A stretch of 64,000 bases of DNA from Pseudaquabacterium terrae (GTDB lineage: Bacteria; Pseudomonadota; Gammaproteobacteria; Burkholderiales; Burkholderiaceae_C), in assembly GCF_013266755.1 (NCBI RefSeq), contig NZ_JABRWJ010000004.1, positions 620,001 to 684,000 of the forward strand, in the 5' to 3' direction. Positions 39,547 through 48,773 of the stretch are shown here, one piece after another. Position numbers and translations under genes: made by a program. Under the pieces are notes generated by a model. It was not told the DNA's origin. It searched no databases and worked only from the letters and a program-made list of their open reading frames with translations. Every line of letters begins with the position of its first letter. The first letter of the stretch is position 1.

Positions 39547-40470
39547 CTACTGGTCCGTCGGGACGAGCTCGATCACGTATCCATCCAGTGGAATCCGGCG
39601 GACACTGCCGGTCTTGGGCGAGTACAGGATGATCAAGTTGGGAGTTTCGAAGACGACTCGCCCAGCGTATTCCGCTTCCTTGTCCTTGAAGACGCGCACG
39701 CAATAAGCCCGCTTCTGGGCACTCGGGTCCGGCGCGAGCGAGCGGCGCGCGGCCCTGTCCGCACTGGATAACACCGGGGCGCATGCCGTTGGCTCAATCA
39801 CGTATTCATCGATGTACTTCGCACCGGCCGCCATTCCGATCATTGGGACGAACATGAGCAGTGCAAAGGCGAACAACGCAAGAAGCACGGCGCCCCAGAT
39901 CAGAAGCGGACCGGCAACGACGGTTGCAACGCCGTACGCGACGAGGGCCAAGCTGCGACCAAGAAGCGACTTGGGTCGCACCACTTCGCGACTGCGCCGA
40001 AGGTAGGCTCGAATCTTGTTTTCGGCGCGACGTGTCGTGTTGCCGAATCTTCCTGCCATGGCGCACCAACCGGCTACGGCGGCGGCCATCGCAAGCGGGC
40101 CGATGAGCAGGAACGACGAGTACGCCATCACTTGGCGATAAGCGGACCACAGCGTCGCAGCGTCGAACAATTCAGAACCCTGGCGTAGCGCGTGGAGCGC
40201 TGCAAGCTTGGAGAACAAGATGAGGTCGAATGCGTTGGAGAAGGTGAGGCCGTTCGGCAACCCGAGCCGGATGTCGGCGGCCAAGGAAACACCGTAGCCG
40301 AGTAGCGCCGCTATGGTCGGAATGCCACCGACTATCATTGCCAGCAGCGGTAGCCCGGCACCCTTGGCGGCGCCAGTCGCGCCGCCATCCGGCAAGCGTC
40401 CAGTGGCGGCCGTCGAATTGCGGCCGCTTTCATCCATAGGCGGCGTTTGATCCATGGCATCTCTACGCAT
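39547..40470 (-). CDS. Hypothetical multi-helix membrane protein
   Basis: 307 residues from ATG at 40470, with GGAG 6 bases upstream. Three or four hydrophobic stretches are apparent (about 38-70, 110-140, 178-225), the last containing LIWGAVLLALFAFALLMFVPMIGMAAG, and a hydrophilic C-terminal domain follows (about 230-307). Unlike its neighbours it is less GC-rich at the third codon position in places. No family recognised. It is convergent with the integrase (59 bases) and divergent from the sensor kinase. Confidence 0.55.
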   Translation of the reverse strand: MRRDAMDQTPPMDESGRNSTAATGRLPDGGATGAAKGAGLPLLAMIVGGIPTIAALLGYGVSLAADIRLGLPNGLTFSNAFDLILFSKLAALHALRQGSELFDAATLWSAYRQVMAYSSFLLIGPLAMAAAVAGWCAMAGRFGNTTRRAENKIRAYLRRSREVVRPKSLLGRSLALVAYGVATVVAGPLLIWGAVLLALFAFALLMFVPMIGMAAGAKYIDEYVIEPTACAPVLSSADRAARRSLAPDPSAQKRAYCVRVFKDKEAEYAGRVVFETPNLIILYSPKTGSVRRIPLDGYVIELVPTDQ

Positions 40471-40950
40471 TGCAACTCCTCCGCGTGATGTCCACCAATC
40501 CGTCCATCGCGTCGATCGATGACTGCGCGGTGCACCGGGGCACCGTTGTGGTGGATCAAGTCTATTGCCGAAAGTGATCGTCATCAGGGATCACCCCACG
40601 TTCGAGGGAACGAGCGCTGCGCTGCTCAACGACGCGGACCTTTGAGTGGAAGAGCCCTTTCTGGCTCTTCCAAGCTCAAGTCGCTTCAGCGATCTGCCGC
40701 ATGGCTCGGGCGACGAACCGCTGGCCGCTCGGATCTTTACGCCTTCCACGCGTCCCTCAAGCGAAGGTTTGCGCAAGTCGAAGAGCGTGTCGATACGCTG
40801 GTACCGCCCGTGGAGGAAGTCCGCACGCCGAGGGTCTTCGATAGCCTGGCAGCCGCCGGGCCGCGGCGGCGGCTCCCTCAGCAGCAGGGACAGTACCGAG
40901 CCGCGCCGCTGCGAAGGCGACTACGATGCCCCCACATCGGAGTTCGTCCC
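40471..40950. other. 480-bp intergenic region without a convincing gene
   Basis: Between the divergent membrane protein and the REC-HK-REC gene. It holds a strong imperfect hairpin, GGAAGAGCC-ctttct-GGCTCTTCC (40648-40671), extended outward by TTGAG/CTCAA arms. A 102-residue Arg/Ser-rich open frame ending at 40954 looks spurious. No -35/-10 pair stands out. The stretch may carry a small RNA or relic sequence. Confidence 0.5.
40643..40676. promoter_or_regulatory. Stable hairpin (9-bp GC-rich stem)
   Basis: GGAAGAGCC pairs with GGCTCTTCC across a 6-base loop, with flanking TTGAG and CTCAA extending the stem. No T-run follows, so its role as terminator, structured RNA or protein site is open. 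Confidence 0.4.
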
Positions 40951-42555
<1,605 letters not shown>

Positions 42556-42592
42556 CGCGGCGCACGACGGGCGACGGCCGGCGGCGCACCGG

Positions 42593-45370
42593 TCACGTGT
42601 CGAGCAGCTCGATCATCTGTGCGTACCGGAAGCGTTGGGCCAGCTGCCGCAGTTGGCGGGCCTGCGCCGCATTCGTCGCCTCGATGTTGGTGACCTCGCG
42701 CTCGATGGCCGGAATGTCCAGCGCCTGCAGCGCTGCGCGAAGGCGGGCGCGATGCTGCTCGGCCAGCGGGGTTTCCGGCGCGGCGTCCACCGGCGCCGCG
42801 GGAAGGGCGGACTCGTCGTAGACGAAGCGCAAGTCGAGCGCTTTGGCCATCGCCTGCAGCAGCAGCTCTTCATCGATCGGCTTGGTCAGCACCTCGACGC
42901 AACCAGCCGCGCGGGCATCGTCGCGCTGCCAGTCGAAACTGCTGGCGCTGACGGCGATGATCGGGGGCGACTCTGCGCTCGAGCGCTTGATCTGCCGTGC
43001 CGCCTCGTCGCCGTTGAGCACCGGCATGCGCATGTCCATGATGACGAGATGCGGGCGCCACTCGGCTGCGATCGTGACCGCCTGTTGCCCATCGCTGGCC
43101 TCGCGCAATGCGAAGCCGAGCGGGGCCAGCAGTTCCACGAGCAGCCGGCGGGCCTCTTCCTTGTCGTCGGCGATCAGCACGCGCGGTGCCGGTGGACCGC
43201 CGGCAATGGCGATCGGCCGCCGCGCGATGTGCTGCGCCACTGTTCCGCTGGACGGCTGCACGACCGGCGCTTCGATTTCGAACTGCGCCGTCGTGCCGCG
43301 GCCGAGCTCGCTGCGAAGCACCAGTTCGCCGCCCATCAACGCGACGTAGCGGCGGGTAAGCGCCAGCCCGATGCCGGTGCCTTCGCTCGCCTGTCGACCG
43401 GCTTCTCCCTGAACGAAGGCTTCGCCGAGCCGGGCCAGTTCCTCGGCAGCGATGCCCACGCCGGTGTCTTCCACCGCGAAGCCAAGCCGGCAGGTCGACT
43501 CGTCGTTCGACCACTGGACGGGCGCGGCACGCAGCACCACGCTGCCGCGCTGGGTGAACTTCATTGCATTGCCGACCAGGTTGATCAGCACCTGGCGCAG
43601 CTTGACGGCGTCCGCGCGCACGATCGCCGGCAGGCCGGGCACCGCCTGCACTTGCCAGGCGATCGCCTTGTCGCCGGCCGCGAGCCGGAACATCGAGCGC
43701 ACCTCTTCCAGCAGCGGGCCGAGGGGGCACTCCTGGAGGTTGAGGTGGATCTCGCCGGCTTCGATCTTGGCCAAGTCGAGCACTTCGTCGATGACGACGT
43801 GCAGGTGTTCGCCGCTCTTGTGCACGATCTCCAGATCGCTGCGCACGGAGGGCGGCAGCCCGGGGTTGCGCTGCAGCAAACGCGTGAACCCGAGGATGGT
43901 GTTCAGCGGCGAGCGCAGCTCATGGCTGACGTTCGCGAGGAAGGCGCTCTTCGCCCGATTGGCGGATGCTTCGGCGGCAGCCAGGGCTTCGGCATGCTGC
44001 GCGTGGAGCAGGGCGTTCGCTTCCCGGCGGCGCAGGAACAGCGCGAGAGCACTGAACACGGCGACGCTCAACGCCAACGCGAGGGCCAACGCGAAGCGGC
44101 GCGTGGCCTCGCGTTCCTGCTGCACCCGCATCAGGGCCACGTCCTTGTCCTTCAGCGCGACGTCGAAGCGAACGTTCAGCTCGTCGACGCGCGCCGCATC
44201 CGCGGCGGCCGCGACGCGCCGGGTGGCTCCTTGCAGCGCGACCATCTCGTCATAGGCCTGCCGATGGTTGCCGAGCCGGGCGAATACCTTGGCTGCCGCA
44301 GCGTGGTACAGCGCGGCCTGGCTGGCATCTCCGTGCGGCGCGACGAGCCGCTCGGCCTCGTGCAGCGCGTCGATGCCGGCCATCGGCTGGCCGACCTCGA
44401 CCAGCGCCCGCGAACGCGCGAGATGAAGGCGCAGCAGGAACGGTCGGTCCGGCAGCCGCGCGGCTTGGGCGCGGGACAGCGCCGTGTCGAGCTCCTTCAG
44501 CGCCGGGGCGGGTTGGTGCTGCTCGAGGTGCAGCTCGCCGAGCGACAGCCCGACGCGCACGCGCAGGTTGTCCATGCGCAACCCCTCGGCCAGCTCGGCC
44601 GCGCGCTTGAACGATGCCACGGCCTCGTCGTGCTTGCCGCGTCGCTGGTACACCAGTGCGGTTGAACGATGCAGCTCGAACAGCGTGCGCCGAAACGTCG
44701 GGTCGGCCAACGCAAGGGCCCGCTCCAGCAAGGCCAGCGCGGCTACCTCGTCGTCGGGCGACGGATTCAACGCGGTGCGCACGTTGGCCAGCTCGCTGAG
44801 AACGCGGGCCATCTGGTGGCGATCGTCGAGGCGCTCGTAGATCGCGAACGCCTTGCTCAGCGCGTCGGCCGCATCCGACTGGCGCCCGAAGGCGTTGGCG
44901 GCGACGCCGCGGCTGGCCAGGATCGCGGCCTGGCAATCGGCGAGGTGGTGCTCGGTGGCCAGCGCCGAGACTTCCGTATGGATGCGTTGCGCCTCCTCGT
45001 AGCGCTGCTCGAAGAGCCGCCGCTGCATGCGCAGCCGCAGAAACCAGCACAAGGCGTCAGGCTCTGCGAGCCGGCGCGCAAGCGGTTCGGCTCGTTCGAC
45101 CGCCCGATGGTGGTCTGCCAGCCGTGAGCTGGCGAGGGTTCCGAGGCTCAACCGGCGCAGCGCGTTCACCTGGTCGGCCAACGTGCCGTTGCGCTCGGCC
45201 TCGGTCACATCGGTCTCGGCACGCTGCGTGTAGCCGATCGGATCCTGCTCGGCGGCCGCGAACTGCTCGCGCCAGCTCGGCTGAGCAACGGCGAGGCCGC
45301 AGGCGAGCATGAACGTGGCAGTCCCCAGGCGGGGCTTCCACTTCGCCACACGGCTTTTTTCGCAGCGCAC
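42593..45370 (-). CDS. TPR-containing hybrid sensor histidine kinase
   Basis: 925 residues from GTG at 45370; a GTG at 45349 would start the signal peptide more cleanly (MLACGLAVAQP). A periplasmic TPR-like helical repeat region (about 40-400) precedes one membrane helix (425-447), a coiled coil, the H-box NVSHELRSPLN (His483), HATPase_c (about 580-705) and a receiver (about 730-850) with Asp779 (VIMDMRMP) and Lys830. A conserved helical tail follows (870-925), with no Hpt histidine. It resembles the kinase at 48774-51710 closely in the catalytic half, an apparent paralogue pair. Confidence 0.9.
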   Translation of the reverse strand: MRCEKSRVAKWKPRLGTATFMLACGLAVAQPSWREQFAAAEQDPIGYTQRAETDVTEAERNGTLADQVNALRRLSLGTLASSRLADHHRAVERAEPLARRLAEPDALCWFLRLRMQRRLFEQRYEEAQRIHTEVSALATEHHLADCQAAILASRGVAANAFGRQSDAADALSKAFAIYERLDDRHQMARVLSELANVRTALNPSPDDEVAALALLERALALADPTFRRTLFELHRSTALVYQRRGKHDEAVASFKRAAELAEGLRMDNLRVRVGLSLGELHLEQHQPAPALKELDTALSRAQAARLPDRPFLLRLHLARSRALVEVGQPMAGIDALHEAERLVAPHGDASQAALYHAAAAKVFARLGNHRQAYDEMVALQGATRRVAAAADAARVDELNVRFDVALKDKDVALMRVQQEREATRRFALALALALSVAVFSALALFLRRREANALLHAQHAEALAAAEASANRAKSAFLANVSHELRSPLNTILGFTRLLQRNPGLPPSVRSDLEIVHKSGEHLHVVIDEVLDLAKIEAGEIHLNLQECPLGPLLEEVRSMFRLAAGDKAIAWQVQAVPGLPAIVRADAVKLRQVLINLVGNAMKFTQRGSVVLRAAPVQWSNDESTCRLGFAVEDTGVGIAAEELARLGEAFVQGEAGRQASEGTGIGLALTRRYVALMGGELVLRSELGRGTTAQFEIEAPVVQPSSGTVAQHIARRPIAIAGGPPAPRVLIADDKEEARRLLVELLAPLGFALREASDGQQAVTIAAEWRPHLVIMDMRMPVLNGDEAARQIKRSSAESPPIIAVSASSFDWQRDDARAAGCVEVLTKPIDEELLLQAMAKALDLRFVYDESALPAAPVDAAPETPLAEQHRARLRAALQALDIPAIEREVTNIEATNAAQARQLRQLAQRFRYAQMIELLDT

Positions 45371-45484
45371 CGCCGGACGCTAGCACGCCTGACCGGATTC
45401 TCAACACTTCTCAGGCACCCCGAGCCGTGGGCTCGCCGAGTCGAGATGACGGGCCATACTTCATCGGCCCGCAGGGTGATCCCG

Positions 45485-47188
45485 ATGAACGATCGTCAAC
45501 CGCCGCCCCCTGTCGCGCCAGCGAGCGCCGCCCTGTTGCTCGATCGCGCCGCCGAGGCGATCGCCCGCGGCGATCACCGGCAAAGCCTGGCGGACTCGGC
45601 ACAGGCGCTGACCGCCCTGGCGCCGGAAGATGCGCCAGGTCGCGCGGCAGCGCTGCGCATGATGGCGCTGAACCGTACGCGCCTCGGCGAGAACGAGCCG
45701 GCGGTGTCCGCGGCCACCCAGGCGCTGGCGCTGTACCACGAGCTGGAGGACCGCGCCGGCCAGTCGGACACGCTGTCCACCTTGTCGATCGCGTACCACC
45801 AGCTGGGGCTGTACAGGGATGCGCTCGACGCCGGCGTGCAGGCGCAGGCCGCGGCGCGCGAAGCGGGCGACCTGCGCCTGGAGTGCTGGGCCCTGCTGCG
45901 CATCGGCATGGCCTACGAGCGGCTCGACGATCCGGCGCTGTCGGCGGCCCACCTGCGCGAGTCGCTGGCGCTGGCCCGCGTGCATGGCGGCGACGAGGAG
46001 GTCTTCGCCGCGCAGGTCAATCTGTCGGCCAACCTGCTGGGCCAGGCCGACCACCACCGCGACGCGGGCCACGACGCCGCGGCGGCCGCGGCGCTCGACG
46101 CGGGACGCGAATTCGCCACGCAGGCGCTGGCCCGGGCACGCGAGTCCGGCAACGTGCATCGCCAACTGGTGGCGATGCTCAATCTCGTCGGCGCGCTGCG
46201 GGGCAGCCGGGACACGGCCGCTGCGTCGGCGCTGCTCGACGACTGCCAAAGGCTCGCCCGGCAGCACGGCTTCCGGCCGATCGAGCTGATCGCAGCGTTC
46301 GAGCTCGCGCGCCTCGCGCAGCGCCGCGGCCAGCACAAACCCGCGCTGGACCGGCTCGCCGAGTTGCAGCCCCAGGTCCTCGCCGCGGGCGACGCCGAGC
46401 TGCGCCGCGAATTCGAGTACGCGATGTACCTGGCCAACAAGCATCTGCGCCGCTACCACCGCGCGCTCTTGCACCTGGAGCGGCATGCGAAGCTGGACCG
46501 CGAACAGCTGGTGCAACGCGCGGAGGCGCAGGCGCGCGTGCTGCTCGAACGCATCGAATTCGAACAGACCAAGCGCGAGCTCGACCAGGCGCGCACCGAC
46601 ATGCAGGCCGAGCGCGCGCGGTCGACGGAGTTGGAGGCGGCGCAGCAGCGCCTGCAGGCTGAAGCCGAAGCGATGGCGCGCGCCGCCGGCGAAGATGCCT
46701 TGACGCGCCTGCCCAATCGGCGGGCCGTGGAGGAGACGCTGCCGCAGCTGTTGAGCGCGAGCGAAGACGCGGGCACGCCGCTGTCGCTGGCCATGCTCGA
46801 CGTCGACCATTTCAAGCGCGTCAACGATCAACACGGTCATGGCATCGGCGACGCCGTGCTCGCCGCGCTGGGCGACCTGCTGCGCGTGCAGACGCGCGCA
46901 TCGGACCTGGTGGCGCGTGTCGGCGGCGAGGAGTTTCTCTTCGTGCTGCCGGGCGCAACGCTGGCGCAAGCGGCGGCCACCTGCGAGCGGTTGCGCCTCG
47001 CCGTCGCGGGGTACGCCTGGCCGACGGTGGCGCCGGGCCTCGCGGTGACGATCAGCGTCGGGCTCGCTATCCGGCGGCCCGGCGAAAGCGCGCCGGAGCT
47101 CATGAAACGCGCGGACGAGGCGCTCTATCGGGCCAAGCACGGCGGCCGCAACCGGGTCGCGGTCGACGAGGTAGTACCGGCGCCCTGA
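45485..47188 (+). CDS. TPR-GGDEF diguanylate cyclase
   Basis: 567 residues from ATG at 45485. TPR-like repeats fill about residues 15-340, a coiled coil follows (350-400), then a GGDEF domain (about 400-560). The active site is RVGGEEF (480-484, GGEEF form), preceded by the inhibitory I-site RASD (471-474) at the usual five-residue spacing. It makes c-di-GMP from GTP with product inhibition. No signal peptide or membrane helix. Sits between two TPR-containing kinases, divergent from the first; a signalling role for the pilus locus is inference. Confidence 0.92.
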   Translation: MNDRQPPPPVAPASAALLLDRAAEAIARGDHRQSLADSAQALTALAPEDAPGRAAALRMMALNRTRLGENEPAVSAATQALALYHELEDRAGQSDTLSTLSIAYHQLGLYRDALDAGVQAQAAAREAGDLRLECWALLRIGMAYERLDDPALSAAHLRESLALARVHGGDEEVFAAQVNLSANLLGQADHHRDAGHDAAAAAALDAGREFATQALARARESGNVHRQLVAMLNLVGALRGSRDTAAASALLDDCQRLARQHGFRPIELIAAFELARLAQRRGQHKPALDRLAELQPQVLAAGDAELRREFEYAMYLANKHLRRYHRALLHLERHAKLDREQLVQRAEAQARVLLERIEFEQTKRELDQARTDMQAERARSTELEAAQQRLQAEAEAMARAAGEDALTRLPNRRAVEETLPQLLSASEDAGTPLSLAMLDVDHFKRVNDQHGHGIGDAVLAALGDLLRVQTRASDLVARVGGEEFLFVLPGATLAQAAATCERLRLAVAGYAWPTVAPGLAVTISVGLAIRRPGESAPELMKRADEALYRAKHGGRNRVAVDEVVPAP

Positions 47189-47221
47189 GCGTTCCCACAA
47201 GCGGGCTCGATCAGGCGGGCA

Positions 47222-47407
47222 ATGCGCTTTGTTGTGGATTCCCTCATTCTGCGCACCGCATACTCGCCCGACGCTCTCGACCACACCAATCAGATTGCGA
47301 TGTTGTTTCCCCCGACGATGCGTCTGGCTGTGGCCAGCTCGAACATGAAACGGCCGTGCGCCGAATGCGCGTGCATGGACGCCTGCGCGCAGCGGGAGCG
47401 GCCGTGA
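47222..47407 (+). CDS. Possible small cysteine-rich peptide
   Basis: 61 codons, ATG at 47222. The C-terminus reads KRPCAECACMDACAQ, a CxxCxCxxxC cluster that could bind a metal. Its TGA overlaps the GTG of the next gene (GTGA), but any GTG followed by A creates this overlap, so the coupling is weak evidence. Codon use and the plausible AGGCGGG just upstream are mildly supportive. It fills the 215-base gap that otherwise holds nothing evident. Confidence 0.35.
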   Translation: MRFVVDSLILRTAYSPDALDHTNQIAMLFPPTMRLAVASSNMKRPCAECACMDACAQRERP

Positions 47408-48738
47408 ACCTTCAGCGCGTGCGGTCTTTCAGCGAGATGGGCGCATGCGTGCGGGAGCACCTGAAGGTTCCCGCGTGCGAAGCCGGGGCCTGGCGGCTCG
47501 TGGTGTTGGCGGGCGCGGCATCGGCGCCTCGCGCGTCACTCGCGCAAGCGCTGACGGTGTTGCACGAGCTGGCCAACACACGCGTGCCCAAGGTGCTGTG
47601 CGCCGGGCAACCCGGTGATCGCGTGGCCGCCGAAATCGGCGAACGGGCGGTAGAGCTGGGTTTCCGCCTGGTCCCGCCGGTACGCCCCGCCGACCTGCTC
47701 CCCTTCGGGCTCGTCGTGGTGCTCGCCGAGGAGGCGGAGCTGGCGGGATGGCACGCTGCGATCACGGCGCGCGAGCGCGCAAAAGCGATCGTCACGGTCG
47801 ATGACGTCGTCATGCGCGATGCCGCTGCCGCAAGACGGCTGGCGGGTGCATTGCCGGCCGATCGATTGCTCGCGCTGTGGCCCGAACCGGAGCTGGAAGC
47901 GTCGGCACTCGACGAGGAACGCCTTGTCGCACCGGCGCCGGCCAAGGAACCGCCGGCCATCGTGGTGGCCCCGCACATGCGCTACTCGTCTCTCGAGGCG
48001 GTGAACGGCGAGGTCGAGCGGTGTGCGACCGTGCGCTCGCCCGGCGAGGTGGCGGCACAGGTGCATGCGGCGCTGCGCGGCGGCGTGCCGCGGCTCGTGA
48101 TCGTCGGCGACCGCAAGAACGACGCTCGCTCGTCCCCTGCCGCGATGGCGCTCGTTCTGGCGGTCCTGACGGCCTGCGCCGCACGGCCCGGTCGGCGCAC
48201 GCTGATGATTCAGCGCGCACCGCAGGTGGTGCGAGCGATGGTGACCGATCTGCGGCCGGACGAGCTGCGCATGGGGCGGCGCCCCTCAGGCACGGGCATC
48301 GTTGTCGATCCGCCGCCCGGCCTCGGGCCGACGAGCCTGATCGTCTGGTACGCGCTGCGCAAGGGCTACGAGGTGCTCGGTCACGACAAGCGCGGCCCCT
48401 GCGGGCCTGTCGATCCCGAGCTGGGTGCCACGCGGGAGGGTGCGATGGCCGGGCAAATCGCCACGGCGCTCGATGCGTCGGATGTCGTCGTTGCCGTGGC
48501 CGACTGGTGCCATGCGGCCGCGTTGCGCGCCGCGCTCGGCTCGCGCTCGCCCGATGCGGCCGTGCTCAGCGTCGTGCAGCCGATCAGGGCGGACAGCGAG
48601 CACGCGGCGCATCTCGTGCCGCGCCTGAGCTGGCTGCTCGCCACGGCGGAGGCCGTGAAGCTGCGGCCGCAACCGCAGCTGGAGTCTCAGCCGGTAGATG
48701 CGGCGGGGCTGATGCGGGAGGCGCAGCGGGTGCAGTGA
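47404..48738 (+). CDS. Unrecognised 444-residue cytoplasmic protein
   Basis: 444 residues from GTG at 47404 (GGGAG upstream); a longer ATG frame exists at 47356. Alpha/beta in character, alternating hydrophobic strands such as RLVVLAGAAS, GLVVVLAE, RLVIVGDRKND and SDVVVAVADW with helices. Rossmann-like topology is possible, but no P-loop, GGDEF, EAL or known catalytic motif was found. No signal peptide or membrane helix. It lies between the TPR-GGDEF gene and a TPR-kinase gene, tail-to-tail with the latter (35 bases). A signalling partner role is plausible but unproven. Confidence 0.6.
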   Translation: MNLQRVRSFSEMGACVREHLKVPACEAGAWRLVVLAGAASAPRASLAQALTVLHELANTRVPKVLCAGQPGDRVAAEIGERAVELGFRLVPPVRPADLLPFGLVVVLAEEAELAGWHAAITARERAKAIVTVDDVVMRDAAAARRLAGALPADRLLALWPEPELEASALDEERLVAPAPAKEPPAIVVAPHMRYSSLEAVNGEVERCATVRSPGEVAAQVHAALRGGVPRLVIVGDRKNDARSSPAAMALVLAVLTACAARPGRRTLMIQRAPQVVRAMVTDLRPDELRMGRRPSGTGIVVDPPPGLGPTSLIVWYALRKGYEVLGHDKRGPCGPVDPELGATREGAMAGQIATALDASDVVVAVADWCHAAALRAALGSRSPDAAVLSVVQPIRADSEHAAHLVPRLSWLLATAEAVKLRPQPQLESQPVDAAGLMREAQRVQ

Positions 48739-48773
48739 AGGGTCGACGGCCAGATGCCGCGGCCACGTGCCGG

